Shown: piece after piece, positions 46,989 through 60,895 of the stretch
Numbering within the stretch: the first letter of the stretch is position 1
How the letters are laid out: the number at the start of each line of letters is the position of its first letter
NCBI RefSeq assembly: GCF_008831285.2
Contig: NC_045149.1
Span: 8,582,417-8,646,416, forward strand
DNA from: Nymphaea colorata
Taxonomy: Eukaryota; Streptophyta; Magnoliopsida; Nymphaeales; Nymphaeaceae
Reading direction: 5' to 3'
Length of the DNA: 64,000 nucleotides
Notes under the pieces: model-generated
The model's database searches: none
The model's input: only the letters and a program-made list of their open reading frames with translations
Told to the model about the DNA's origin: nothing
Made by a program: the position numbers and the translations under genes

Positions 46989-49900
46989 TCAAGGAACAGG
47001 TGAAGTGCTGGACTGCTCCAACAATTTCCAGGACGACTCGATTCTCAGAAGATGCAACTTCTCCACAAAAGTTAGCAAAATCTCTGCCTCTTCTGCTGGC
47101 GCAAACACCATGCATATGCTAAGCTCTTGGACTGCTTCTGCATATCTCCTGAACAAATATGAAATGATTGCTAACAGTAGACTCATGTCCTATTTAGACT
47201 CTTTGTGGCCTTCCCACTGTCTTGAAAGAGCAGGAACAGAAGGGGGAAATTACCTGCTGTGATAGAGAAGCAAACCATGGTCTCTCCTCAAAGCCCAATT
47301 GTCAGGTTGAAGAATCAGCAGCCTTTCAGATGCCATGATAGCCAATCTGAGGTTTAAAACTCAGTAGGTAAAAAGCAGCTAATAGATGAAAAGAAAAGAA
47401 CAACCTTCAACTAGGAACTTCTTGAAAATGCAAGAGAAAAGCGTAAGTTGAAAACATGCAATTAGTTGATAATTAGTTAGAGCTTTCTTTTCTTAACATT
47501 GCATGTGTATCACATGATTTTAGAGGTTAAAAATTCAAAAAAGAATTAAAGGAAGACTATAATCTTACAACAATTAGATTGTGCATCCAAATTTCGGTTG
47601 AAATTCACTTGATCATTGAGAATCTTTTTTTTAAAAAAAAAATCACTAGATTAAAATGGCAAAATAAAAGAACTCCTGAACTTATCAGGTAATTTCATAG
47701 GAACCTCATGACTGTCATAATTATTTAGTTGCCTGTCTTTTTCCTTTAACCTTAGGCACATCCTGTCACGTTTAATATGTATTTTAGACCCAGATCACAT
47801 AGCTAAAATAACCTGAACTTTTATTTTCCTATCACATTGTTAAAAGAGGGGGTTGGTTTTGTTAATTGTAGTGGATTTTATTATCTACCATAATAGAAGT
47901 TTAAATTCAGAAAGAAAACACGATTAAGCTAGGACGTATCCTGTGAATGGTGTCCAATCAGGTCCAAAAAGGAACAAAGGTCATGAGATGACTAGTGACA
48001 GTGTCTCATGACATGCTGACTTGGTATCTGCATCACATAGCAGCCAACATAAGCACGTATGGACCTGATCATTCACAAACACAGCTGCTGTGAGATCAAT
48101 ACCTGCAGAAAAGTTATTTTGAGTTCCATGATGAAATTATGCTTCAAACTCCTTATCATACAACAGATGGAACTGTCTGTGTTTGCCAAAAAAGCAATAT
48201 ACAAGTAAACAATTTAGGGTGCCTAGGATAGTACTGCATACCTCATATCTTGAGGCCGCAGCAAAGGTGGCCAAGAGCCATCAATACTATAAACAGGTCT
48301 GAGTGGAGAAGTCAACATCAATCCGTGATTCATCCTTGAAGCACGTTTCCAGTAAAGCCTCTGTAAAAGGATACCATAAGCAATGATAATGGCAAAAATT
48401 AGGTTAATATTGCTATCTCATGAAGACTGTTGTTTTTGTATCATTAGAATTACAATCAAATTCGCCAATGCGATCCCAATGATGTCTCTATTAGTCACGA
48501 TTTCAAGTCCTAGAAGTGACTTGCTGTCCAAGTCATAGGCCTTTGCTCTAGGATCTTCAACACATTGTCCGTTTATAACAGCAAACAAGCTATGTCCCGT
48601 TGAAGCCATGAAAAGCTCCTGCCAACATAGCATTTAGTAATTTCAATACAACATGAAGCAATAAAATGGAACGAGAACAATTCAGAAAAGAGGCCTAAAA
48701 ACACGGAAGCAAAGAATGGGCCGTAATGTTAAAAGTAACAAAAGTTGGTTAAGCATCACATGAAATGCAATAGCCTCAGCAAATCGAGCCAAGGGCAATG
48801 CAAACTAACAAGTCAGATAGGTGGGTCCACAGTACAAGAAACCAGGAACTGAGACTGCTTTAGATATCGTTTTTGACTCTTGACAGAGAATAATACTATT
48901 TCTCTGCTTGGAATGTCAAGCAGATCCAGAGTTGAACTCTGAAAGGATTATTAAAGTGATGGCAATGGAAGAAGAGCACATGGACAACCTTTTACCAATA
49001 TGTGTGGTATGGACAAAATTGAATTTTGCAGCAACCTACCTCCAGGGTCTCGATTTTGGGCCATATCAAAAAATCTTCCCCAACTCGAGCTCCGATCATG
49101 TTAACACCTAGTCTTCGACAAATTTCAATGTAGATTATGCTAAGCACGATAGCTGCCAACGATATAAGAACTAGGTAAGCATAACAAGAATAAAGCTCTA
49201 ACAATTCAGGAATGGATAGCTTTTACGAAAAGCTGATAATGTCAAATTATCAAGCCACTTCACTATCTATCCAAGTAAACAGAAAATGGAAAAGGGAATT
49301 ACACACAAATAGATATAAGATCATACCGCTGCTAAAACCAGTGCTTAACGCAGTGTGCAAATAGGAAAATTTTGAATCCATCGAAACAGGAAACCTTTTA
49401 AATTTCCTTGATTCAAAAAGAACAGCATTGACAGCTTCTAAAACCTGCACCAAATGGCAACCAATATCTCTCGAGATTAATTCTGCTTCTACTTCCTTCG
49501 CAATAATGTCCAGTTCATCCAGCCAGCCAGAAATGTTCTTGCCAGCCATAGGAATATCTTCAACACTATTCCATCCACATTTCATTTCAGCTGGAAATGG
49601 AGAATCTTCCCGTTCACTTGAAAGAAAGGAAGCATCCATGTCTCGGTTAAAAGAAACGAAAGCTTCATCTTCAGCTGCAATAAGCAACAAGGCCTGCACA
49701 AGACGTTGCACCGTTCAGCAATTATGTCTTCCAGGTGCAAAAGATTCTGTAGGATATGATTCATCAAATATATAACCAGTGAAGCCAATAATAGCAAGCA
49801 AAATGGTCGTGAGTTTCAATTTCCAGCCATTTTGCCAAAACCCTGCACAGAAATTTCACCAAATAATATTAAAACATAATCAAGTAAATAGATATAGACC

Positions 49901-52900
49901 TACCATCAGGCTGCCCTTTACTCTATTAAATCCCCAATGTGGAAGGAGAGAGATTCTTCCAACTCTTTCAAACCCTAGGATTTTCATCCAATTCATTACA
50001 TTTTCCTTCGGAACAGCTCATTCCCTCTGTATTGGAAAAGAGATTCTTCTGACTGATACCTAGGGTTTTCACCAAATCATTCATTTTCCTTCAAAAAGCT
50101 CAGCTGTTTGCACTTTAGAAAGCTGGAAGGAGTAAAACAGAAAAGGAAATCAACTTACCATCAAATAATTTATGAAATAACACTCTTTCTTAATTTTTCT
50201 AAAATTGCTTGGCATGAAGATAAATTTTAGGGGGTCCTACCTTTTTTGGAATTGAAGCAATGTTGTGAAATCTGAAGAGAGCTTCAGCCTGCTTGCGTGT
50301 GGGTTCAATTGATTGAATCAAACAGATTCAAACAGAACTTTTGAAACAGTAAAATGTTACATCAAGAAATTTGTCATAAACATTACTGCAGATAAGCTTT
50401 GAAGTGTTTCTAGGGAGATAGTCCCAAAAATACTGAATTAACTTATAGAGAGACCAAAAAGGTGAGGACATGGATTCAAACAGTTTCAAAAGAGAATCCT
50501 TAAGGCTTAAAGTCCATTGCCAGTCTAAATTGCATTTCAAGGGAAAAGGATACCAATTCACTTGAAGCTTCTTATTGCCTTTCTCTTTTTGAAAAGTACC
50601 TCAGCTATTGGAAAGTGTTATCTCCCATTCATATTGCAATAGCAAAATTTGGTAAATGATTTAGAAAGATTAGAAAAGGAGAAGGGAATTAGTGTAGCTA
50701 AAAAAAAGTCAAAACGTGTTCAAGTGATTATTTGCTGTTGAAACATATCAGTAGAAACGTGTGAAATTCAAAGATGTATAGGTTCATTAACAAAGGAAAA
50801 TCATAAAGTATCTCAAAATAAAAGGAACATGGATGGACAATATTTGACAAAATAATTTGATCAATTTCTGAAGTTTAGAACCTTTTTGTTTTTGGAATCA
50901 CCCTTCAGTTCCACCTATCAAGTGATTTGCTTGCATATGACTGATTTAAACTTTAACAGTTTGACCATACCTATTGTGCACCTTTACCAAATTAAGATGA
51001 TATCATGCTATTCAGAATGCTTGTTTCATAATCCTTCTTATCTGGTCAATAAACTACATGATACGGGTTTGAATAAAATGCCACAGGTATCATTCCAAGG
51101 ATATGCGAGTAAGATAATGTCATCATAAGGTATTTTTAAATGACTTTTTTTCCCAAGGAAAATGAAATCAAAATACCAAAAGATATAGAAATTAGAACTT
51201 CAAAAGTAAAATTAATTTTAAATAACAAAATAACTACCCATAGTACAGTTATGTGAATTATAAATAAATATATATCATAGTACAGTTATGCGAATTATAA
51301 ATAAATAAATATACAAATAAATAAATATACATACATAATATATATATATATATTAATGTGCATCTAACATCAAATAATAACATAAAACTAACAATAACAA
51401 TAATAACAAATGATAATGATCGTTGCAGTGGTTGAGAGCTTAACACATTAAGATGACAATTCTTTGGCAGTGTTCCATAGTTGCCAAAATAATAAGTGGT
51501 CACAAGAAGCAATCCAAAAACATGGGAAGTGGACAGAAACTGCTTAGAAGATGCCTTTATGGATGGAGCATCGGTTGAAGTGCTACATAAGGAAGAGTAG
51601 GTAGGCACTAGGCAGTACCGAACAACCTGAATATAGGCAAATAGATTCTCAAGTCTCTATCTTATCTAGATGCATCTTCCTGTTCCTACTGCTCAATTAA
51701 TCTGTATGTTGTACCCACACAGAAAAACCATGGGTGTAGGCTGTGTCTTTCCAAATGGATCTCATAGACACAACCTGCATTCTAGTATGTCAACCATACC
51801 TTGGGATCATATTTTTTAACGTAAAAATATGATTTATCATCTCATTAAACTTTGGTATATCATGAGCCCTTAATCTTCAAGAACTTAGAAAACCTGTATA
51901 CATGAAAAATCCAAATTGCGTCCTCTATTAGGAAATGCATGAGCAAAAAGTTTGAATTTATGAAAAAAATGGCTTCTAGTGGGCTATAGTTGGGTTTTCT
52001 TCAGCAAAATATGACTTCCAAGCTTCTCTGGCAGCAAAAGAATATCTCAGACCAGCACCAATGAGGTTTCATCCATATCAGATATGCTTGCCTCCTGCCC
52101 ACTTCTCCAAAATTTTCATACAAAAGCAGCTTCACGCTTGCAAAGTACCCCGGTCGCTAAGATATCAGATTCTAATTTGTACCCAACTCACTCAGAGGCC
52201 ACCATCACCAGAAATGAAGGATGAATTGGATGATAAATCTAACCCTTCATTTTGGCTTGGCATCGTGGAAATACTGGTGGCATTTGCTTCCAGTTGCCTG
52301 CCTATCTGGTATCTCAATTAAAAGAAGCCCCAACTGGAGCAGGATTTGCTCACCTCTCACCACCCACCAAATACAAAAGTCAGTGTCACAGAACAATCGA
52401 GGTGCGGTACAACCCTTAACCAGATTAGCCAACATTTCTAGGTATTTTCCATTCAATGATCGTTGCTGAAACCCCTTGTCAGTTGGAGGGAAAAAAGAGA
52501 TGCAAATCCATATAAAGATAAATGTTACGAAGACAAACACATGAATGATTTGGAAACTAGGAAGAAAATTCCCATACATTTACATAACCATGAATCCTGG
52601 CAGAGAAGAGAGGAAAAAAGGAACTCTTTTCTTATTAAGGATCAAACAGCCAACGAGAAACAGAACACATGATTCCGTTTGAACTTCAAATTTTGAGCAA
52701 CTAGAGGGAATAGTTGGCTTTCAAAGGTTATCTGGGTTAAATGAAGGAAAATGTCAATTAGCATGAACCTTGCAATGGACAGAAGATTTGAAGAACATTA
52801 AATTTTCTGCGACCAGTAGCTGCTGCAAGTGAATCATTGCAGCACCAAGCTTCAACATTTGACAAGTGAAGCCTATAGACTTGTCGTCGTTCATACTAAA

Positions 52901-55624
52901 AGAAAAAATCATAACAAGATTCTGCAGTTATCATTTTTCAAAAGATGCACCTACATTACTAACAAAGCTATAAAAATAAAAAGCCTCACAAGTTCAGAAA
53001 TGTTCTGTTAGATAGCCAACATGCTACTAAGATGGATGAATGTGAAAAATAAACTGAGATTGCCAACCTGTCACGGGCTGACTCCTTCAGTCCGTGCGGC
53101 ACCAACCAACTTCTTTTATTAAGTAATCACGGAGCAGGATAGTCATACTCCCTAACATCCACTGCCATTATAACTTGATATTTCTAGAGAGAGAGAGCCG
53201 GTGCAATCGAGACAGCCCTCTTATCCCTTGCAGAAGACTTCTACATGAAATCTATCGCTGCCTATATCTCATAAGGAACAGCTTTTGCAATTTCTGCATG
53301 GCCTTTTATATAAAGCAATGTAAACCATCCACCTTGCCAAAAAAACAAAAAACAGAACCAAAGAGTTCTATGGTCTTCCTAAGTGGACGATGCCTCATGC
53401 TTACAAAAATATCGATTAATTTGTTTAGCGTGTCCCTATCTTTTCAAAATGACATTTATGACATGAGGGACAAAATTAGATAAAGGATGCTTGCAAAATA
53501 GCTGATAATAAAGGTCACACTGCATCATAAACATGAAAAAAAAAGGTTCATAGAAAAGTGTTTCTACAGGCAAGCAGTTTTGGACCATTTTTAATGGCTT
53601 ACATAAGGTTTACCATTTTCTCTTCTATCTGTTTGTCCACATTGTCTTCATTTGCACTAAATTTTAATGAAAAGGGAAGAACAACAACAGTGTTCCAGGC
53701 TGAGATGATTCCCATGGGCCAAATTTTAGTAAAAATGGACAGCACGAACTGTCTTCACTCTTCAGTCTAAGATGCTTCCCCACAAGTCACTTCAAAAAAA
53801 TGTGCAGCTATCAGGCTACAGTCTAGCTTAAGTACTGGCAACATGAGCATGTCCTAAATAACTCCAAACTCTTAACAGTGTTCCTTTACAGACAAAAAGA
53901 TCGAATTAACGATTAAAACTCATCTATAAGAAGGCACCGGTGTAACACCAAAATTGTGCTCCTTAAATCGTTAACCATTTTCAACAGGGAAACTTCAGAA
54001 GAAGTACAAAAAACACACAAAAAATATGAAAACAACCACTTGACTGACAGTGAAAGGCAGCATTGGAGCTTCTTACTCAAACCTCATGCACATATTTACC
54101 AATTTACACATCTAAGTAAACAACCATCTCTATCAACCCCAACCACCCCCACCCGAGTTCTTTTCTTTCTATGCTTTTCTCTGACACAGCCTCCACGGCT
54201 CCACCTATTATAACAATACTCCTCGGTGATATAATGTAACTATTTGTGAGAAAAGTTTAAAGGAAACTCAAAAAATGATCTAATGCTGCCACATCAAGCA
54301 CAGAAAGATCCATCGCCATTGAAATAATGTGAAGCTTGATATCATAAAGAATCCAAACACTGCAGTTCCCAAAAGATACTTGAAGCTTGAGAGACGAGAT
54401 GAATATATAAGAAGTCAATTTCAAGAAAGACTGAATAGCCACATCAGACTGCCTGACAAGGTGTACAATTAGAATATTGTGATCCATGATGATTACAGGA
54501 ATGTAAAAGGATATCATTCTAACTTCTGGTGGCAAAAATATCAAGGATACTGTGAAAGCAGTTAAAGTTTTGCTGAAACTAGAGTTACAACCAACAACCA
54601 AACATTTGGATTGGAGCATGTAAAGAGATGCGCAATCTAATCAAACTACGATAAAATGTTTTAGTAACATTACATCCTTGCCAAGATGAGCAAATGGGGA
54701 TAGACAGAACCAAGTGCATCATTTTAGTCAAGGAAACAAGAAACTGAAAAACTTCAAAATGTCAGTTCAGCGGGAAACAAAAAGGCAGACAGCAGTTTAG
54801 ACAGGAAAATAGATAGCCCCATTGATCACCAGTGCAAAATACAAAAAAAATCATATCAGCGCCCCAAACTGTACAAGATTGAGAGGAAAAACTTCTCTAC
54901 CTCAGATACTGGAAACCCAAAATCGAACTCAGGGAACATGCTACGTTAAATCCTAAAATGGATATTCTATCAAGAACGAATTATATGTTTCCTATGGTCC
55001 TTAGTTCCAGAGGCATTCATGAAAAGGCAGCACTTTTAACTTCAACCATTTGGCACAATCAAATGCGAAAACCACTTTACAGAAATTCAGAATCTCTTAC
55101 TAGAATCGTCCTACGCAGGCCTATAATAACTATATAATGGAAGGGGACCGTGGACTCCGACAGTGGAGGCCGCAATATTCAGGAAAGAGGACAGACCAAA
55201 GTACATAGAAAGAACTAAGGAAACAAGAGAAAGCCAAAGAAACAAGTACTCGCCAACGCAGTACGAAATGCACTTGAATTGACACGCACACAGAGAAACG
55301 ATACCTTAGCAAGCGAAATATCGGAGTCTTTCTTCGTAAAGGAGATCTCCTGAGTGAACCTGTGTCTCGCCATCTTAAGAACCTGAAATTTCCCATGCAA
55401 AACGAAGAACCATAGGTCCTCTCAGAGGGGCTGAAGGACAGTGTGAACAAGAAAGTAAAGTCAAAAAGGTACCAGAGAGAGAGACAGACAGAGAGAGAGA
55501 GAGGGACCTCAGCGTAAGAATTGCCCGTCTGCCTATGATCGCGGATGGCAGAGGCGGCGGCGAGCGGCCTAAAGTGAACTATTCGTCTTCTTCTACTCGA
55601 GAATTCACCCGCAGGCGTTGCCAT
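46989..55624 (-). CDS. SirB1-like protein: transglutaminase-core-2 domain plus TPR-like C terminus
   Basis: Function unknown in plants; bacterial SirB1 relatives have a transglutaminase-like fold whose activity is not established. Exons in transcript order: 55624-55508, 55382-55305, 49693-49327, 49152-49040, 48618-48454, 48360-48242, 47346-47254, 47148-46989; phases agree and give 403 aa. N terminus: Arg-rich, Ala-rich, possibly organellar (MATPAGEFSSRRRRIVHFRP). Then ALLLIAAEDEAFVSFNRDMD, the core ELISRDIGCHLVQVLEAVNA, FKRFPVSMDSKFSYLHTALS, AIVLSIIYIEICRRLGVNMI, GARVGEDFLIWP, GHSLFAVINGQCVEDPRAKA, and DIIGIALANLIRLYWKRASR. The C-terminal part (ASERLLILQPDNWALRRDHG, RRYAEAVQELSICMVFAPAE) resembles a pair of TPR helices, as in SirB1 proteins. 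Intron 2 is 5.6 kb, unusually long for this locus; another exon inside it cannot be excluded. Confidence 0.88.
52247..52470 (-). other. Exon-like open stretch inside intron 2 of the SirB1-like gene
   Basis: On the minus strand GGGGTTTCAG, an acceptor-like site, is followed by a frame open for about 70 codons beginning QRSLNGKYLEMLANLVKGCT and continuing APRLFCDTDFCIWW to a stop at 52247. The acceptor phase would be compatible with exon 2 (phase 0), so it could be a skipped or alternative terminal exon, an unrelated gene fragment or chance. No family recognised. Confidence 0.3.
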
Positions 55625-55830
55625 CGTGTTGTTACTAGAATCCCACCAAGGGTTGGAACAGCAACTCGTAAGGGAAAAGAACAATATATACCCACATAAT
55701 CAAACAATCATAAAAGGGTTCTACTCGATCTTCCAGTCGTTACCTTAGGGGCAAGCTCCCCTCCTTCGTCGGATGCACGCATGCAGCCAACATCGGTCGC
55801 AGCAGAGACACGATCATATCTTAAAGAAGG

Positions 55831-55831
<1 letters not shown>

Positions 55832-55870
<39 letters not shown>
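55832..55870. repeat. (GA)n tract upstream of the SirB1-like gene
   Basis: About 20 GA dinucleotides about 210 bases upstream of the ATG at 55624. Such tracts are common in plant promoters as GAGA-type sites, so a regulatory role is possible but unproved. Confidence 0.9.
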
Positions 55871-55873
<3 letters not shown>

Positions 55874-57975
55874 AGGAGAAGAAGAAGAATCACGCGTTGT
55901 TAATCCCTACTATGCGCAAATAGTACTCGATGGTTCCATTGATGGAAGATTTCAGTGTGGTAGTAGAAACAGAGGAAGAAGACGTGTAACGCTTCGTCGG
56001 TATCACCACCGAAGAAGAAACAGAACAAGAGTGGTCATGGGAGAGAGCAAAAGCAGCGTCATCCACGCCTCCTGGAAGACACTTGGTCCCATCCAAAGCA
56101 GAACACAAACTCCACATCACTCTCACCACTACACCAACAAAGAAGAAGCAAAATCTCAGGATTCACGACTCAAACTCTCCACTAGGAATCAGCAAGGCCG
56201 AAGTTCCTCAAGCACCACCTTAAGACCTCAGGCCTCCAACACAAGCGACGGGTTCCAAGAAACGAACGCAATCGATGAGATTTAAAGGGTGGAGTTAATG
56301 AAGTTGAGGCCCTTTCATCCCCTCCCTTTGGATCAATCCCTCGTGGGTATTGATGGTTTCTTCTCCTTGCCTTGAAACTTCGAGGAAAAGACACAGAGAG
56401 AGAAAGCCGACAAATTAAAAAAAAATTGGAGAGAGAGAAGTGATTGTGGACAATGATAAGGCAAGGGACGTGTAGTTCGCTTTTTGTCCAGAACAGACGA
56501 GAGCAGACTCGGCCCCTTTCTCTCTCCTCCCTTTTTTTTTTTTGCTTGCTTTCCTTTTTATCAACTCTTCGACATGGCACCATGGATCATGTCATTTATG
56601 ATGATGATGGTGGTGCTGGTGGACGTTGACATTGTTACCATACGTTCTAACCGATATCTGTTCTGCCCTTTACTGCTTTCTTCTTCCACCTCTTTTTCAC
56701 CACCTTCAGGTGACGACAGCGAGTTGCAGTTTCTACTTTAACAGTAACGCATAAACAGCGTCTATTCATGGAAGATGATGTTCTCAAAACCGACTGCCAG
56801 TGAGGGAGCGCGTGATGGTGAGACCGTCCGGCACAAGCGCGTGAGGAACGAATGATTGATGGATGGCAGTCGGGAGATGCAGTTCGAATATGCTTGGCAT
56901 CTTCAGCTATCAAACGTTGTTCTTTACTGTGGCGCTGTTTCAGATCCTCTGCTTCACCCGAAAAAGTGTCTTCCCTTCCTTTTTTTAGGGTGGTAAAGAA
57001 GATCGAATAGAGAGAGAACTACCATCATCCATGTGTGCAAGAAGATTCACATGAGATCGGTAAAAGAAATTAGGAAAAAGTTCATGTGTGATTATTCACA
57101 AGAGATTATGTTTAATTTCGTTTTCAGTAAAAAAAGAAAGGCTAAATTTAAAAAAAAAAAAAAACTACCTCTGTAATCCAAGCTTAATTCTTCAGTTCGA
57201 GCTCGAGATCTTGCTGCTAAGTTCCAACCAAAGATTAAACTCAACAAGCTCCTTCGAAACTGATCTCTATTCGTACCGTTGGCTTTTTTTCACTAGTTTA
57301 CTTTGAAGGCTTGGGCATAGATTTAGACTTTTATGAGTTTATAAAAATAACTGTAGGTAAGATTTTATAATTGTTTAAAACCAACTATTGAAAATTTTTC
57401 AACTGTTAAGACTCATGTTACATGTTCAAAAAACATAATATATGGTTTTAAGGGTGCCAATCATGTTGCATTTCAAAAAATCTTTACAAGTGAAAAATAT
57501 TTTAAAAACTAATTTCAAACAAAATAATTTAGTCTACCATTCAACATGAAAACGGAAGCAATTATCATTTTCCCTCTCTTTTATATCGATCTCTCTTTTA
57601 TATTTATAACATAAAAAGTTAAAACTGAAAAAAAAAAAAAAACTTTTTGCCTCTCAGATCTGCCCCACCAATTATGCCAACCATTTGGGCATATTATATA
57701 TGCCCTTAAAAGCTTTAAATAAACATGATTTCCACAAAAAGACCTGGCAATTAATGTTATGAAACTTGTATTCCAAAAACTTTTCTATATTAAACTAGTC
57801 ACCAAATCTAGCGGCTCACGTAAAAGTGGTTCAATATTTCATTCTAAGTTGGCAGAGTAATGCAATAAATATCGCTATCAAGGTGCCCTTGCCGTATTGT
57901 CTTAATCACCTTAATTTTTAATCTAAAAATTAATTTAAAAATATTACATATTGATATAAATAAGGAAAAGTAAAA
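55871..57975. other. Promoter-side DNA and unassigned open frames
   Basis: Between 55871 and 56910 the GC content is gene-like and both strands have open frames of 80-170 codons (for example 55773-56285 plus, 55890-56129 minus, 56182-56583 minus) with low-complexity protein. None resembles a family. The stretch could be the 5' untranslated region and promoter of the SirB1-like gene or a short unannotated transcript. From 56920 on it is AT-rich with nothing recognisable. Confidence 0.35.
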
Positions 57976-58345
57976 TATATAATACTCATATCAATCTGGA
58001 TGCCTTATGAATCGTATTAGAATCATATATACTTTTTGCTATATCGGATTTGAATAATTTCATGTTAGAATTTACATTCAAATTTGGATTCAAATGCAAA
58101 TGGGAGCAAAAACCCAACCTTCTGAATCTAATTCAGACACAACTTTTACATTCACAATAAACTTAGATTCGATTTTTAACTGAATCCGAACTGCATTGTG
58201 ATATGTTAAGAACTGTATAAGATATTGAATGCAGGAAAAAATTAACTTGTCATATTGATACTTATCATGTAATCGGATAGCATTCCTGTAAAAACAAATT
58301 TCAATCACAATCCAATCGGATGTCATTTTCTAAATCTGAATAAGA
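57976..58345. repeat. GGATATCC dispersed family, copy E (diverged)
   Basis: Words such as AATTTGGATTCAAATGCAAA, CTTAGATTCGATTTTTAACT and CAATCCAATCGGATGTCATT match the family of copies A to D, but the termini are lost. Confidence 0.5.
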
Positions 58346-58541
58346 TCCAAATGAGTTTTCTTCCATGTTCAACTTCTTTTGAAGCAGTTGCGTCCAATAT
58401 CTAACCCCATCCCCACGTAACACAGAATCCGTTTGCTTACCAACAGAGCTTGTTGGACACGTAAGCTCGTACCAGTCGTATTGGCTAAGCTACTTTTTTA
58501 TTTTAATAGTTAATTTATAGTATTTTAATAAAAATAAACAA

Positions 58542-58593
58542 TTGCTTTCAAATGCATGAATTTTTTTTAATGAAGTTCTTTTCCTCTCTCTCT

Positions 58594-58634
<41 letters not shown>

Positions 58635-58720
58635 TGCTTTCAAATGCATGAATTTTTTTTAATGAAGTTCTTTTTCTCTCTCTCTCTCCTTTTATATATA
58701 TATATATATATATATATCCT
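58542..58720. repeat. 92-bp tandem duplication with embedded CT and TA runs
   Basis: TTGCTTTCAAATGCATGAAT begins at 58542 and 58634. Each copy carries a (CT)n run followed by (TA)n, the second with a shorter TA tail. Confidence 0.95.
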
Positions 58721-58874
58721 GTTGTGATAGCCATATAGCTAAAAGCATCAGTTGTTGGTAAAAGTGCATTATAAATGGTCGGTAATGTTTATGTGAGGTT
58801 GTTTTTTAGTGACAAATTTTTAAGTTTTAATCATCTAACAAAATCCAGCATATAATTCCCTAATATTTTATACC

Positions 58875-59105
58875 AGTGGCCACGGCAGGAGGTTTATGTC
58901 ATGGGCTTGAGTTAAATCATGAATAATTTAGAACACATATATTTTTAAAAACGTTTCAGAAGCATATTGTCACATAGGCCAACCATAATTTTTCAAAAAT
59001 TTTACAGTGGTCATAATTAAAAAAAAAAAGAGGAAAAAATTATTTTTTCAAAGTACCATAAAAAGCAATGGCCCTTTGCAGTAGGCGTCGGCCCTGGCTC
59101 ACCTC
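58875..59105. repeat. Diverged short dispersed element, 'CTGGCTC' family
   Basis: GTGGCCACGGCAGGAGGTTT at the left, an AT-rich centre, and GCGTCGGCCCTGGCTCACCT at the right. Resembles the blocks at 8935 and 16075. Confidence 0.45.
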
Positions 59106-60039
59106 GGTAATACATATATTATAAAAATAGTTTTATTATATATTTATATATTTTCAATATAAATTTTTATATTGAATTTATATATTTTAAATACTTTTTC
59201 TTAGAACCCGCTTGTGCTTGGCTGAGTCCATACCGTACACGGACCCCAGGTTAGCCCAAAGGCCAACTTTGAATCAAGTGAGGCCACCCCGATGCCCAGC
59301 CTTACTTTCAGCTTCCTTGAGCTTTTGGATGGGTTTATCATTGTTGTTTCATTTGCTAAACCATCCCTTTGATTTCACTCTCATTCTGACAAACTCTTTA
59401 AATTCAATTACTTTATTCTCAATGGGGTTGGCAGATTATTAGTCATTGTTTCGAATATTTGGGGCATCAATTTTTGGTACTGCAAAAGATAGGAGAACAC
59501 CAATATGCAAGTTGAAATATAGCGGAAGCATCATCCTGAACACCAAAAGCATGTCTTGTACATTCCTTAAAAAGAGTAAAAAAAAAGTAGGGTTTTGCCT
59601 CTTTTATTAAGCAGTACGATGAAATACACCTCCTGTTCACTTAACTCAATAACTTTGACTTCATGATCAATATTTTTACTATTAACTTGACTATGGATAC
59701 ATTATATGAGCCACATTGTTGCAAACTAATTTTTTTGTTAAAAATAATTTAAGATATTTTAGCTTAATTTAAAATTAAACATAAGATAGCCCCATATCAA
59801 CCATAGGATCATATGATGCAAACGGCAAATAAAACCCATATGTGGCTTGAACAGAGCAAACAAGCTTAATTTCATTATTTGTTTAATTTTGACCTGCGCA
59901 TGCATACTATGGATTTCCATTTATTATGCTCTTCTATATCAAACCGCCACTTATTAAGGTCAATTTCAATGTTGCACCACAAAATACAGCAAAGAGACCA
60001 AGACTGAGGGAACATCGATGGATCAAAGCATGGGCGAGA

Positions 60040-60160
60040 CAAATTTGTTCATCTCAAACACTGGTTTCCATCATTGGAAGACACCCATAACAAACATGAG
60101 TGAGCGGCCTCAGTGGCAGACACATTGTTCATCTCAAACACTCTTCTCCATCATTCAAGC
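60040..60160. repeat. Imperfect 80-bp direct duplication
   Basis: TTGTTCATCTCAAACACT followed by TTCCATCATT or CTCCATCATT occurs at about 60045 and 60125, with partly similar text before each. Confidence 0.75.
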
Positions 60161-60164
60161 ACTC

Positions 60165-60360
60165 ATGGTTGGAGCCATATGTGGGCAATTGCCCACACAA
60201 TCCCACAGATTTTATTTATATCCATATTAGCGGTTGCCAAAAATTTTTCATTCATATTATCATATATAATGTGCCATTTAAATATTTGCCTAGTGCCGCT
60301 TAAAAATTTTACTATATCTAAGATTTCATTAAGTGAATGCTCTTAATTGATGGCTCCACC
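60165..60360. repeat. 'GTGGGCAATTGCCCACAC' dispersed element, copy 3
   Basis: Begins GGAGCCATATGTGGGCAATT GCCCACACAA and ends in ATTGATGGCTCCACCCTT. The first and last bases GGAGCCA and TGGCTCC form a short terminal inverted repeat. Centre AT-rich, non-coding. Confidence 0.65.
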
Positions 60361-60384
60361 CTTGCATAAGTACACTTAGGAATG

Positions 60385-60895
60385 CACACAAGCAGAGTTG
60401 AGCTTGAGCTGGCCCGGCTTGGACCCAGCTCAAGTTTGACTCAACTAAAAAAAATTCAATCTTGAGTTCAAACTTGACTGGAACTCAAGTCAACCTCTAT
60501 AGAATAAGCTCGAACTCGACTCGACAATTCAAGAAATCAAGCTCGACTAGTTTGACGCATTTATGTTAACTCAACATGGCTCATTTCTTTTAACTAATTC
60601 AACTATGAACAACCACCATCTAACAGAAAATCCAAAGAAAGGAAAAATATTCATATCTTGCATCTAAATAACATTTAAAGAAAAAAAGTTGGCACCAGAA
60701 AATCTCTCATTCATGATGTATGATGTAGTCAAGCTGAGCCAAATTTAAACAAGTCAAACTGTTGCAAGTCAAATTTGACTTGTTTAACATTTCGAGCATA
60801 AATTTAAAATCAACCTCGACTCGAGTTTTCTCAAGTGAGTTTGAGTAAAGCCAATGAATTCAAGTTGGCTCGACTCATTCTGCAGTCCTAAGTGT
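60385..60895. repeat. TCGAGCT/CTCGACT-rich family, copy 2
   Basis: GAGCTTGAGCTGGCCCGGCT, AGCTCGAACTCGACTCGACA and TCGACTCGAGTTTTCTCAAG give the same word set as 3205-3570. Two halves flank an AT-rich centre and are roughly inverted with respect to each other. Confidence 0.6.

Noticed and set aside
55773-56285. 170-codon plus-strand frame starting in the (GA)n tract
   Set aside because: Begins with Glu-Arg repeats from the microsatellite and continues with low-complexity residues; the opposite strand is open too.
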